Part shown: positions 12,771 to 23,519 of the stretch, piece after piece
Layout of the letters: every line of letters starts with the position of its first letter
Position numbering within the stretch: the stretch's first letter is position 1
NCBI GenBank assembly: GCA_036925085.1
Contig: JAUPFP010000044.1
Span: 310,001-374,000 of the forward strand
Reading direction: 5' to 3'
Length of the DNA: 64,000 bases
Source of the DNA: Brachycybe producta
Taxonomy: Eukaryota; Arthropoda; Diplopoda; Playtdesmida; Andrognathidae
The notes under the pieces: model-generated
Told to the model about the DNA's origin: nothing
Databases searched by the model: none
What the model saw: only the letters and a program-made list of their open reading frames with translations
Program-made: the position numbers and the translations under genes

Positions 12771-12960
12771 GGGTTGGAACACATAGACCATATTTGGTCG
12801 TCGATTTCGATTGTAAAATGAAGTCCGGTTGTCGTCAAAGCCGACCACTTCGAATCTTTCCATAAAAAATTCATTTCAAGCACGTTGCAACCACAGCCCA
12901 ACACTATCTGCAACTTCATTTTGTAGTGATGTGGCCTGGCAGCTGTGTGTTTCAAGGCCC
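12771..12960. mobile_element. MITE of the GGAACACACCAGACCACTTTTGG family
   Basis: GGAACACATAGACCATATTTGGTCGTCGATTTCGATTGTAAAATGAAG on the left pairs with CTTCATTTTGTAGTGATGTGGCCTGGCAGCTGTGTGTTTCAAGGCCC on the right. It matches the two copies at 63592-63940. Confidence 0.7.
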
Positions 12961-13595
12961 TAATTCGCCATAAGTGGCGATTGGCGACAGGGTTGATAAT
13001 CCTAGAGTACCGAGTGTGTGGGCACTTTCCATCAGAAACCATCCTCAGTCGCAGTTAACGTGACAAGTTACTGCTAGTGGAAAGTTGTGAGGGCTGAGCG
13101 CGCCGGCGTTACGCATCAAAATACCAGATTATTATATTCCAACTCCATAATGCGAAGCAATTGCTATCCTCCTCCACTTCAGAGAGTCCACCTGTAACCC
13201 TGTTTGTTATTCGAGATGGAATAGGACGAAGTGGAAACACACCCTCATTTCAACAGTCAAAATTTTAATGACCTGTGCTGTTGAATTATGACTAGACCAT
13301 TTGCAAATAAGAAATTCACTCAACTAACATGTGCTTCTATTTAGAATAGATGTTGAAGGGAGGGTTAATTAGTGGAGGAGGGTTTTTTGTTTTGTTTTCT
13401 GTAGCCACTTCAGTCAGGCCTCCCCCTATATTTTACTTTACACTTGTACATCCTCATCAAAAGACCAAGAATACATTAAATACAATCGAAATTAAAATTT
13501 GATAATAGTATTTTATGACGTGGATCATTGATTTTCACTAGTTAAATTAAAATTTTAAACATTAATATGCATTATTAGCTTTAGCTTTTATTTCT
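12961..13595. other. No gene recognised: mixed-composition spacer
   Basis: 12961-13200 is less AT-rich (GCCATAAGTGGCGATTGGCG, GAGCGCGCCGGCGTTACGC) but has no recognisable product. The remainder is AT-rich. Confidence 0.4.
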
Positions 13596-13860
13596 TTAAT
13601 ATAAGCATTGGATGACCATTTCTATACTACTTATAGTGCTGGGGTTTCTAGTAAGAATTCCATCTAAAAATGCTCTGTTCTCTGCAGCTAGCAAGCGTTC
13701 AAGAAGGGCAAAGTTTTGCTCAGCTTTGCGGTTTACCAGTGATTCACACTGAAGTTCATCTAGCATGAGGGTTACACTGTCAGAATCCATGTATTTACTT
13801 TTAGCAAATCTTGCAGCCCCTATGCTTGTCATCTCTGATAGTTCGTCTATTAGATTAGTG
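13596..13860 (-). pseudogene. Coding-like fragment, possibly a transposon-derived DNA-binding protein tail
   Basis: The minus strand reads LRNTNLIDELSEMTSIGAAR, then a stretch with MDSDSVTLMLDELQCESLVN, RKAEQNFALLERLLAAENRA, and FLDGIL, before an AT-rich end. The amino acid pattern (acidic, then a leucine-rich amphipathic helix) looks protein-like and resembles the coiled-coil tails of Myb/SANT-type proteins associated with Harbinger elements; that resemblance is weak. Its upstream side runs into a hAT-type end (TAGTGTTTCTCAACCTG) at about 13857. No flanking exon was found in any frame, so it is more likely a fragment than a gene. Confidence 0.35.
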
Positions 13861-14130
13861 TTTCTCAACCTGTAGTCTGTAGCGATGTGCCAAGAGGTCA
13901 GCATAGAAAAAAAAATATTTTCGCACTTCAACTGTCAGAACGGAAGTTACAAAAAGAGAATTTATAGTCCATTAAGTCAAGTTTAGTCAACAATAACTCT
14001 GTGCTAACTGTGCTAATATTATGAGGTGAACTGAGTGTGCCCCATTACTGGCACACGACTGCTTGCACTGGTGCTGCTTCCAGGTGTGGATCGACAACCT
14101 ATCTAGTGGTCCACCATTGGGAAAAGTTTG
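13857..14130. mobile_element. hAT-like MITE adjoining the coding-like fragment
   Basis: TAGTGTTTCTCAACCTGTAGTC at the left and GTGGTCCACCATTGGGAAAAGTTTGAGAATAG at the right are degraded inverted ends of the CAGTGTTTCTCAAAC hAT type. It contains CATTACTGGCACACGACTGC. No clean 8-bp duplication is seen. Confidence 0.5.
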
Positions 14131-14235
14131 AGAATAGTGGTTGGTCTGACAAAAGTAAAATAACAGACCTACCTTTCATTTCACATTTGTCATTCAAAGT
14201 CTGCTATACGAACTGCAGCCTTTGATACTCAGGCA

Positions 14236-14520
14236 GTAATGCCAACAAGGAGCGAACATATTGCCAACCATTGGCGTTTATATAAAGATGTTGGCCTAAT
14301 GATCTGGCCAACATTGTGTTCGGCCATTGGTCCCACTATTGGCTGTACTCGATGGCCCCAACAATCACTGAACCTGTCACCATTGACTGATATTATGATA
14401 TTTGGGTCAACATTAAGTGTGTTGAGTGTGCTGGGCTAAAAGATTGTCGCCAACTGCCAACATTTTGCCACCATAAACTGATACATTGGGCCAACATGTT
14501 GTCCTACTTGGGTTGGCTTT
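14236..14520. repeat. Repeat with TTGGCCAACA words
   Basis: Short variants of TGCCAACA, GGCCAACATTG and TTGGCC recur about ten times (TAATGCCAACAAGG, ATTGCCAACCATTGGCG, TGTTGGCCTAATG, GGCCAACATTGTG, TGCCAACATTTTGCC, GGGCCAACATGTTG). Probably a diverged MITE or minisatellite. The open frame across it is not convincing. Confidence 0.5.
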
Positions 14521-15075
14521 GCTTAACATACAAACAGTTCATATCAATATTGGTTTTAAAACACAGAATTACCATAAGTTGTAGTTTTTTTGTATTTTTG
14601 TATCACTTTTGCAAAAAAAACTTTAAATGAAGTCCTAAACAATTGCACATGTTAGACCTAATTTCTTCTAGTATTTCTTATGGTATTTCTGAATGTTGGA
14701 CCTAGAGAGAGTAGATTGTGAGCCAAAAAGGAAAGGCGGGGGAGGAGGAAGAGGAGGAGGTGGGTTGCGGTTAGCTTTTGCTAAAGCATTTTTCTTCTTG
14801 TGAATCCTATTTTCGGTAAAAAAAAAATGAAATATGCACATAAATGTCATCTGTGCAAGCGAGCAAGTCACAGAAGGGGAAGGGGGGGGGTGCTTAAAAG
14901 ATTCAACCCGAACTAAAAATGCAACCATGGAATTTCACCATTATACAATTTTTTTTAGGTATCTTGAATTTCACGTTTTGCATGGTTCCAAATTCTTGGT
15001 CAATTTCACTTCAACACTCCCAACCATAAGTGATAATATATTCACTTTAAATGGATCGCAACAATAAATGTATTA

Positions 15076-15649
15076 CAGTCAAACTCGGTTATAGCGATTT
15101 CGGATATAAGGAAAACTAGTCAAAATGACGAGAATTAAAAAGGATTCCTATGTAAATAATGTTATTTTTCCACAGTTATAATAACGTCATTCTACCTCGG
15201 CTATAACGACAATATTTCCATGAATTTTACTGCTTTTGTTGAAAACGACGAGGAAAAATGTGAAGTTGGTCGCGGGAATGGAAATGTTGGGTGCAATGCC
15301 ATTCCCAGTGAAGTGTACAATACAAGCATGTCTTCATTTCATATGTGCAATGCGCGCCGCAAATGATAGGAAAAATTCAGAGCCGGCGTGGCTGAGGTGC
15401 ATCTATAGCTGTTCATGAGAATCCAACTTCGGAAATTCATTGCACATGAACCGGAAGTGCGGGAATGGAAATGTTGGGTGCAATACATTCCCAGTCAAGT
15501 GTACAATACAAGCATGTCTTCATTTCATGTGTGCAATGCGCGCCTCAAATGATTGGCCAATTCAGAACCGGCGTGGCTGAGGTGCCTATATAGCTAGCTG
15601 TTCATGAGAATGCAAATCCATTGAATGACGCTATAACCGAGTTTGACTA
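15076..15649. mobile_element. Pogo/Tigger-like element with internal tandem duplication
   Basis: TA, CAGTCAAACTCGGTTATAGCG ... CGCTATAACCGAGTTTGACTA, TA. These ends and the TA target are those of pogo-type Tc1/mariner elements. The interior holds two tandem copies of about 150 bp (15274-15421 and 15462-15612) sharing GCGGGAATGGAAATGTTGGG, AAGTGTACAATACAAGC, ATGTCTTCATTTCAT, GTGCAATGCGCGCC and CCGGCGTGGCTGAGGTGC. No transposase frame is present; a short open frame there is not recognisable. Confidence 0.8.
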
Positions 15650-16221
15650 TATACCTTTTGAACGTCCCCTCTCAATAAGAGAAAATGTCTTTTATTTTTA
15701 TGTATTTTTTAAAAAGAGAAATTTTATTTTCTACTATGATTAAAGGGCTGATTTTTAATGGAGAGAGAGATGTATTAAGTTCAAAAGAGTGATTTCATCT
15801 CTTTTTATCCCTTTTTTTTCTTCTTCTTCTAAAACTCATCTTCATTCACTTGATTGAAGTTGTGTTATGATTCAATGCACATGATGACTTTTCGTCATAA
15901 TTTGACGTCCTTGTCGTCATCATCATAATTATTCGAAGAAATTGTCCATGAGTTTCATTAGAAGGGGTGTGGAATGGGATTGGGGGGGAGAGAGAGAGAG
16001 AGAGAGAGAGAGAGGGAACATTCTCATTTTAACCACCAAAGTGAAAAAAAAGTCATTTTGCAAATTCACTAGTCAGTATATAAAAGCCAATGGCTATGAT
16101 GCTGATCAGTGCTAGGCACATATCGAACAAATATACAAATTACTGGTATCCATGATATTGATATGCGATTATAGGTTATGATTATGAATAATAATTTATG
16201 ATTAATCCAATATTAAAGTAC

Positions 16222-16622
16222 TAGTGAGGTAACCCGTCATAAATGATGGGAGCATCTAGTTAAATTTTGTGTGAATGTCCGGTTGCCATGAAGTAATTTG
16301 TCTTGACCGGTTTTTATAAGCAGCTTAATATTGTTTGGATTCTTGGATCGGTTGAGCACAACATGGGAAAAAAACCGGTTCATTTAAATTTAAATAAATT
16401 CCAACGTGCTTAAACGTTTTTGTACAACGTTATACACAGACAGACAGGGCTTAATATATATAAAACTAGTGGGGTAACTCGTTATAAATGAAGGTGACTC
16501 AATGAAGGACGTTTCCTTCTCCCCTCTCCCCCACCGCCTTCACATGTGTTTGCTTAAAGGTTTTTGTCCTTGTTTGTACAATGTTACATATACACAGACA
16601 GACTTGGCTTAATATATATATA
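16222..16622 (+). mobile_element. Two tandem LINE-tail-like fragments (RTE-like guess)
   Basis: TACTAGTGAGGTAACCCGTCATAAATGATGGG ... GTTATACACAGACAGACAGGGCTTAATATATATA, immediately followed by AACTAGTGGGGTAACTCGTTATAAATGAAGG ... CATATACACAGACAGACTTGGCTTAATATATATA. A CAGACAGAC plus TTAATATATATA terminus repeated head-to-tail looks like 3' tails of a non-LTR retrotransposon or a SINE using that tail. No reverse transcriptase is present. Confidence 0.5.
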
Positions 16623-16842
16623 ATATTTATAGTTTTTATTAAAAATGGGATAAAATTGACATTTTTATTAAAACGACGGGACATCCTGAGAAATTTAAAT
16701 TTAGACATTTTTCACATTGTCTAAACATCAGTAAATGTATGTAGGTTACTTAGGTCCACTCGCTGCCACACATTTTGTCTTTTTTTTTACATTGGAGCTT
16801 CATAATATAGGGATGCTGCAGATGGTGTCATTCATGGTGAAT

Positions 16843-16874
<32 letters not shown>

Positions 16875-17370
16875 AACCCACCCTCAGATATCGTTTTTAG
16901 AAAAGTGACATAGATAAATTGGATTTGCCTCCAATTCTCTCTTTTTACCCCCGTGACGACCGCAGAAATGTTTTTTTTTTCATCAGGAAACAAGAATCAT
17001 TAAATATGCGTCTCTCTATAACCATATAGTTCAACCAAGCAGAAAACTGTTTCTTCTTTGCCAGCAAACGGCCTCAGAGACATAAGAGAAACTCTCTCTC
17101 TCTCTGCCATTTTTTTTATATATAGATCAGAACTATAGAATGAAATTATTTCTGCATATTTTTAGGTTGAAAAAGATAATAATATGTGCATTAAAAACAT
17201 GATAAAAGTTTTTTTTTAAAAATATATTCTTTATTATATAATATAATATACTCCACTATATACACATCAGACAATTCTTGTGTCCAACCTGTGGCCCACG
17301 AGTTATCACTGTTAATTTTGTTTCTCTTAGTCATTTTATTTTATTTCTCGTTAATTTATTTCTCCTATAG

Positions 17371-17460
17371 TGCAGTGTTTCCCAATTTTATTTGACTATG
17401 GAACCCTTTTATAATTTTCAAAATATCGGCTATTACGGAACTCCAATAGTACTTTTAACC
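17371..17460 (+). mobile_element. hAT-type element end
   Basis: GCAGTGTTTCCCAATTTTATTTGACTATGGAACCC followed by GGAACTCC is the outer end of a Charlie-like hAT element. The opposite end was not found before 17709. Confidence 0.5.
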
Positions 17461-17708
17461 TGACATGTTTTTTTCTTTATAAAGTCCTCCTCCCACTTGT
17501 GCTTTCTGAATGCCACTTTTCCGTTTTATTTACAAGATAATAATAGCTTTTTCTTTAGTTTTTTCCTGATTGCATTCAACACTTTTTGGCTACATTTTTT
17601 AGATAATTTTATTTTATTAATTTATAATTAATTTTATGTTCAAAAGAGTTTGTCTTTGATATATTGAAATTTCTATTCAATTGTATTTTTTTTATTTGTT
17701 CCCTAATA

Positions 17709-18008
17709 CCTTGTACACAGTCATGAGTTAAATGAATTCAAATTAAATGTGTTTAGGTGAATTATATGGAATCCAGTTAAGGACATGAACCAAATAAAAA
17801 TTGACTTTATTATTATTTTAAATTGAAATACTAAATCAATATTTTGTCAATAATTTATATAAATTATATTTAAGTATTAATCTCAATATTTTTAGGTTAA
17901 TTAACTGAATAAATTGAATTCGATATATTGTTTGTTTGCCCTTCACAGGGGGCTCTGTAGAACACGTTTATTATTTATATGCATTTAAGTTTTCAGGTGT
18001 GTACTAGG
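17709..18008 (-). mobile_element. 300-bp TA-flanked MITE (CCTWGTACACA family), reverse copy
   Basis: TA, CCTTGTACACAGTCATGAGTT ... TCAGGTGTGTACTAGG, TA. Short imperfect terminal repeats and TA flanks fit a Tc1/mariner-type non-autonomous element. Conserved interior words: GGAATCCAGTTAAGGACATG, GAATTCGATATATTGTTTG and CTCTGTAGAACACGTTTATT. Confidence 0.8.
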
Positions 18009-18344
18009 TATAAAGATTTCCCCAATTAGTGCCAAAATATTGGCTTCTTCAATTGTTTTTTAAATAAAAAATGCTTTATTGTTGAACTTCCATTTTTCAG
18101 TATAAAAAAATAAACGAATTTAGAATTTGAGACAAACTACAAAAAGTGTATAGTTTTCATTGTTATATTAAAATATTTTCATGGCAAAATCTTTAAAAAA
18201 ATAAACTTCTTTGCCAGTTTTGAAAATAGATCAAATTACACATCAACGTTTAGTGCAATATTACTTGTTAAAATTGGCATAGAAATGTTTAATTTTTAAA
18301 AGTTATCATTAAAATATTTTAGCTTGTTGAAGCACTACGTCTTA

Positions 18345-18747
18345 AGCCTCGTTTTCACGGTGATAGTTCTATCGTGAGAGTAGCTGTCATGAAAGTTGCG
18401 ATAGTTCACTCTCACGATAGCAACTGTCTACATGTGTTGAAGTAACGTGATAGTTCTGTCACATGACAGTGTGACGTCTACTTCACAGGATATCATTGAG
18501 TCAACAACAATGTTGCCTCTCTCCCTCCAGAAGCCATATTTCCCTACAAAAGCGGTCCCACAACAACTATTACTATATTGCGACAGTACTATTCAACTAT
18601 CTAGTCAAACGAGATAGTTGTGATAGTGCTATCGCGACAGTGCAATAATGACTAGCATGTGGTTTTCGCGATGATAGTTCTTGCGATAGTTGCTGCTCTC
18701 ATGACAGCAGCAACTATCGTGACAACTATCATCGTGAAAACGAGGCT
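18345..18747. mobile_element. 403-bp fold-back with AGCCTCGTTTTCACGG ends, TTA duplication
   Basis: TTA, AGCCTCGTTTTCACGGTGATAGTT ... AACTATCATCGTGAAAACGAGGCT, TTA. The interior is filled with short variants of GATAGTT-ATCGTGA and TATCGCGACAGT in both orientations, so it can fold in several registers. The sequence is more GC-balanced than its surroundings. Confidence 0.85.
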
Positions 18748-19458
18748 TTATTCTAGTTTTTAGCAAACTTTGAATTGTTAAGGCTGTTTTTTTTAGTAAG
18801 TGCACTGGAGAATGAACAATTTTATAGCTGAAGCGAAGCAACGTTTTGAACCAATGACAAAAAAACGTATATTCGAGATGTGTGTGGCGGGGGTTCTTAA
18901 ATAACCGCAGTTTAATATTGTGGCCCAGACGTTGAAAACCACAAGAACATATTTTAGAATTAGAAAAATAAGATGATACTTTGTAAAAAAAAAATTCATT
19001 TTGCTGGCGTTTGCAACTCACTTATATAATAATGCTTCTTCTTCGCTTGAATAAGAAAACAAATTAAGGGGAGAGAGAAACAGAATGAAAAAGGTCCAAA
19101 TTCAAGAAAGTAAAAAAAAAATACTTAGCTTTTGAAATTCAACTTAAAAACCACAGAACAGTGTGTTTCGTAATAGAAATAAAAACCGCTTTTCTATTGA
19201 GTCTCCTTGAATAGTGTTTGTCTATATTGGAAACCTGAATATTCTGAGGGTGGTATACCCTGTTCTGAGGGTTTAAATTATGTTGTTCAAGTGTTTTAAG
19301 GAGTTAATGGTTTTCACATCCCTTCAATGGCCCTGACAAATTTTGAAAAATATAAATTTGCATTTGTTTAATTAAATAATAATAAAAACAATTGCATAAA
19401 TCTGTTAATTTTCTATCATAATTGCAATCTGGTCAAATTTAGACAGAAATGAATCATA

Positions 19459-19724
19459 ATTAGTGATCGGATTTTTATGCAATATCATAAATTAGATCAA
19501 CTAACAATTATGATTGTTTTTTTAAATCAAAAACACTGATTAGAGGCTAGAGTTTTCTGGTTGACAACTGATAGTAACCAGACATCTAGCCTCTAACCAG
19601 CCTTTTTTATTAGAAAAAACAATTGCAGTTTCTCTAATGATGATGATGATGATTACTTCACAATGGGGCCCCACACAAATTGAGAATCATTTGCACGATA
19701 TTGCATAAAAATCCGAGCTCTAAT
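19459..19724. mobile_element. TAGAGGCTAG fold-back element
   Basis: Ends ATTAGTGATCGGATTTTTATGCAATATC and GCATAAAAATCCGAGCTCTAAT. The centre is GATTAGAGGCTAG...CTAGCCTCTAACC, separated by GTTGACAACTGATAGTAACCAGACAT. There is a GATGATGATGAT tract in the right arm. Confidence 0.8.
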
Positions 19725-20225
19725 CATTATTAAAAACTGATGCTCATTTATATTTTTGCTAAATATGATTTATAACTTGATAATAATTGTAGTACTTATA
19801 CGTTTTTATGAGTATGTTTTAATGATTAAAAATCATTATCATTATTATTAATGATTCCTCCTCCTCCTCCTCCTCCTCCTCTTAATAATATTATGGTATT
19901 TTAAGTCACCTCCCCAATTTCCACACCTATTTATACGGTAATAATATTCATCTCAATATAGTAATTAGACGTTAAATTAGCAACAACAACAAAAAACTCT
20001 CCGTGAAATTCACTTTATGAATGAATTTTGCTCTAAATTTGTGAGGTGTGTCAAATTAAATGTCAAGAAAAATAATATTCATGACTCATTCTCTAAACGA
20101 TTTTCACTCACCTTTTGTGCAAAATATACTATGGTGGTGGTGATGCTAAATGATAATATAAAAATGTTTTCATAAAATGCCATAATTAATTGGGTTCGGA
20201 TTTTTATGCAGATTTTCAAGCAAAT

Positions 20226-20869
20226 GTTTCTCAACCTGTGTGTGGTCCAAGAGTCAGTTGTCAAGTAACAATTCCCGTTTAGTTCAACCAACAATTATGA
20301 TATTTTCAATCAAAAGTACAAGTTAGAGGCTAGAAAACTAGTTGATAACTGATAATAACCAGACATATAGCCTCTATGGTTTTACATTATACAGTGTATA
20401 AGCAAAAATATAATTATTTCAGTAAGGCTCGGATTTTTATGCAAAGTGCCAATTGTGAAATAATCATCATCATCATTAGAGTAACTGGCAATTACGCTTT
20501 TTTTCTAATATAAAAAAGGCTAGTTAGAGGCTAGAAAACTAGTTGATAACTGATAGTAACCAGTCATAGAGCCTCTAACTAGCCTTTTTTATATATTGGA
20601 AAAAAGCATAATTGCCAGTTACTCTTAATGATGATGATGATTATTTCACAGTTGGTACTTTGCATAAAAGTCCGAGCTTTCCTACAATAATTATATTTTT
20701 CCTTATATAATGTAAAACCATAGAGGCTATGTGTCTGGTTACTATCAGTTATCAACTAGTTTCTAGCCTCTAACTAGTACTTTTGATTGAAAATATCATA
20801 ATTGTTGGTTGAATTAAACGGGAATTGTTACTTGACAACTGACTCTTGGACCACAATGGTTGAGAAACG
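20226..20869. mobile_element. Giant palindrome: TAGAGGCTAG fold-back element inside the loop of a second copy
   Basis: The left outer arm (from ATGTTTCTCAACCTGTG) pairs with the right arm ending GGTTGAGAAACGT. Pairing continues inward through GTCAAGTAACAATTCCCGTT, GTTAGAGGCTAG, AGCCTCTATGGTTTTACATTA and AATATAATTATTTCAGTAAGG to an inner element (about 20426-20678). The inner element has ends GGCTCGGATTTTTATGCAAAGTG and its own GTTAGAGGCTAG hairpin. Pairing is nearly continuous for about 640 bp, centred near 20550. Related copies lie at 920-1095, 19459-19724 and 46776-47095. Confidence 0.85.
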
Positions 20870-22252
20870 TTGCAGCACGTTGCCATCAATTTTCTTGCAT
20901 ATTTTACATTTTTTGGGGGGGGGGTTTAATTTTCTATTTACATAAAGCATACCTTGTCTGAAAACATTGAAATTTAATTTTAAATATGTAAGGTTTTCAG
21001 GACCGCCTAGACAGCCAGCTTGGACCCCGGGGTAGATTACCATCACAGACCCCTTAATACTGAATTTCTACTGTCTGTTGTAAGCACTTATCTACTTTGT
21101 TTTTATTAAATTTTTGTTTAAAATTAAAAAATAAATTTTCAATCAAATTTTAAAAATTTTCTCAGGCTCATAATACAAGTCCGGGCTCGGAGAAAAATTA
21201 CGTTATATTCAATTAATTTTACAATTCTAGTTTCTAATGTAGACCCGCCTACATTCCAATTTCTTCTTAAAATTGTTTCTAAACATCATTAAATTCCAAA
21301 TAAAAAAATATTTCCTTAGAAAAAACAAGTGTCAAATTGAAGTGACTGAATTGAAACAAATGGGAAACTGAACAAGCGCCGAATTTATGGCTTTCATTCA
21401 GTTTGACGCTTATTCAGCGCCACCCCTATAATTAGCCATTGCAAAAAATATAAACTTTTAACTGCACAAGTTACGTTTACATATATTGTAAGCTCCATGA
21501 AAATAAACCACAATTATTGACACCAGTAATATTACTATTACAGGGTGTCACAGATTAATGAATGAAAAGTGTTTAATCATGAAAAATGCATAATTATATG
21601 CAGATCAGGTTCTCTATAGATATATATTATTAAAAGAGAACTGAAATAAATCTTGAATGATAAATACAATACATGTGTCTAGTTCAGACAATGATATTGA
21701 AAAATACAATTCATAAAAAGGGAAAGTGAATGAAACGTTGGCCACTCCTCCTCCTCCTCCTCCGTCCTCTTTGGTCCTCTCCATCCGGACCCAAGTCCTA
21801 AACCCCTAAACCGCAGTAAAAGAAAAGATTACCATACAGTAGTATGGTTGCAGTAGTAGGACTACTTTTGTTGTACTTTCAAATTCTATATTCTATGATG
21901 CATGATATTATATTATACACATAAAATATACATATATATATATGGGCCCTATAGAGATTGTCCAAAACATTTGGCAAACGCCAAAAAGTTCATAAATAAA
22001 CGGATCAATTGAGAAAAGAAATGGGCGGAATTGAATTAGGTATACATATTCAGACTCAGGGAACAACAATTCATATATTGTATAGAAAGAAAAAAATCAC
22101 ACACTAAAAACAGGGCGGAACTAAAACACCATTTTGTCTTGCAAAATTTGTGACTGATTCATGACATATTTTATTTGTTGACCTTTGTTGAGAGACAAGA
22201 GAAAAAAAGGTTTACCATTTTTGATATTTTTCTATATAATAAAATGAGCCTT

Positions 22253-22307
<55 letters not shown>

Positions 22308-23197
22308 TATATTGTATAGCCTATATTGGTACAAAAAGTCCGGACGTTAGCCATTTTGAAAATTATCATCATCATCATGAGAATCAAGATTTGTCAATAA
22401 AATATGATCCGTCCATGAATGGGCATTTATCTGCATGTTTTATGAAAATATTTAATAAATTTTTTTAGCAGCACATTTATATATATAAAAAGGGTCATTT
22501 GAATTTGAAAAATTACTCTGAAAACAGCCAAGAAGGCCTGTGACAGAGAGACATAAGCTCATTTGCAGCACGTACAAAGTTTTTTCTTGGCTGCAATGTG
22601 CACGCAAAATTAAGGACTTCCGACTTGAAAAACGTCGAAAAAAAATATTTTTCTATACATTTACATACGAGTCAACTTCGTAAAAATCTTGATTAACCCT
22701 TGTGGGTAATTAATAAAAAAAATGATAGGATTGTGATGGGTGTATGTCATTTTCATTTTGTGCAAATTGCACGACGGGTTTATTATTTTAAAATGAGTTC
22801 TACTATAGCAATATTGCCAATATAACATAATTCTAATATAGAATCAAAAAACCTATTAAAGATCGATTCACATTATACAGATTGCCAAAGTCACATCAAA
22901 CTATTATACATTGTATTTTATATGATATACTTCACATTTAATGGCAACGTCACCGTCACGGAACGTCAACATGATCGGAGCATGGGGCACCCATGAAAAT
23001 AATATTTTGACGTGACGTTGATGGGTCAATTCTGAAAGTGTGAACAGTGAACGTGTGACCGGTATTGTCACAGCCATTCATGGACAACGAAACATTAATT
23101 AACGTGACGTTGACGATACATTGAGCTCAGGTATGATGCAATATTTGGTATAGTCGTTTAACATGTATGTTTGTTCAGTTTCTGTTTAAGAAGATTA
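20870..23197. other. No gene seen
   Basis: AT-rich with (TA)n at 22256. 22760-22785 has TTGTGCAAATTGCACGACGGGTTTA, which recurs near 4152. 22930-23125 holds repeated AACGTGACGTTGA / CAACGTCACCGTCACGGAACG words in both orientations, probably a diverged MITE. Confidence 0.45.
22256..22302. repeat. (TA)n microsatellite
   Basis: About 23 TA units. A shorter TA tract is at 54428-54462. Confidence 0.97.
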
Positions 23198-23327
23198 GCC
23201 GGACTTTCGATAATCCGTATCAGGTCCGGTCTCATTTAGTCCGTATAATCGAGATTCTACTTATATAATTAAAGAATCTAATCAAAATAACCAATTTTTC
23301 ATAATTATTTTTAAAACCATTGTTATA

Positions 23328-23396
23328 TTTATATTAATTTTTTGTAAATTTTCAAAAAGGGGGCCTTTTTGAAAATTTACAAAAAATTAATATAAA
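23328..23396. repeat. Perfect 33-bp hairpin with GGG loop
   Basis: The arms 23328-23360 and 23364-23396 are exact complements, from TTTATATTAATTTTTTG to TTTTCAAAAAGG, separated by three G. It lies just downstream of a CAGTAGAATCTC-type fragment (23198-23262). Confidence 0.9.
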
Positions 23397-23519
23397 TAAA
23401 AGTAAACTTAATTTTTCTTCTAATGGGATTGTACAACTTTATGACCACCATGTATTTACATTGTTATCTATAATTAAAAATCTGCGTGTAGTAAATTGTA
23501 ATTACTAATTAGTATAGAT

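Noticed and set aside
12731-13042. 103-codon minus-strand open frame
   Set aside because: It runs across the MITE at 12771-12960 and is a repeat translation.
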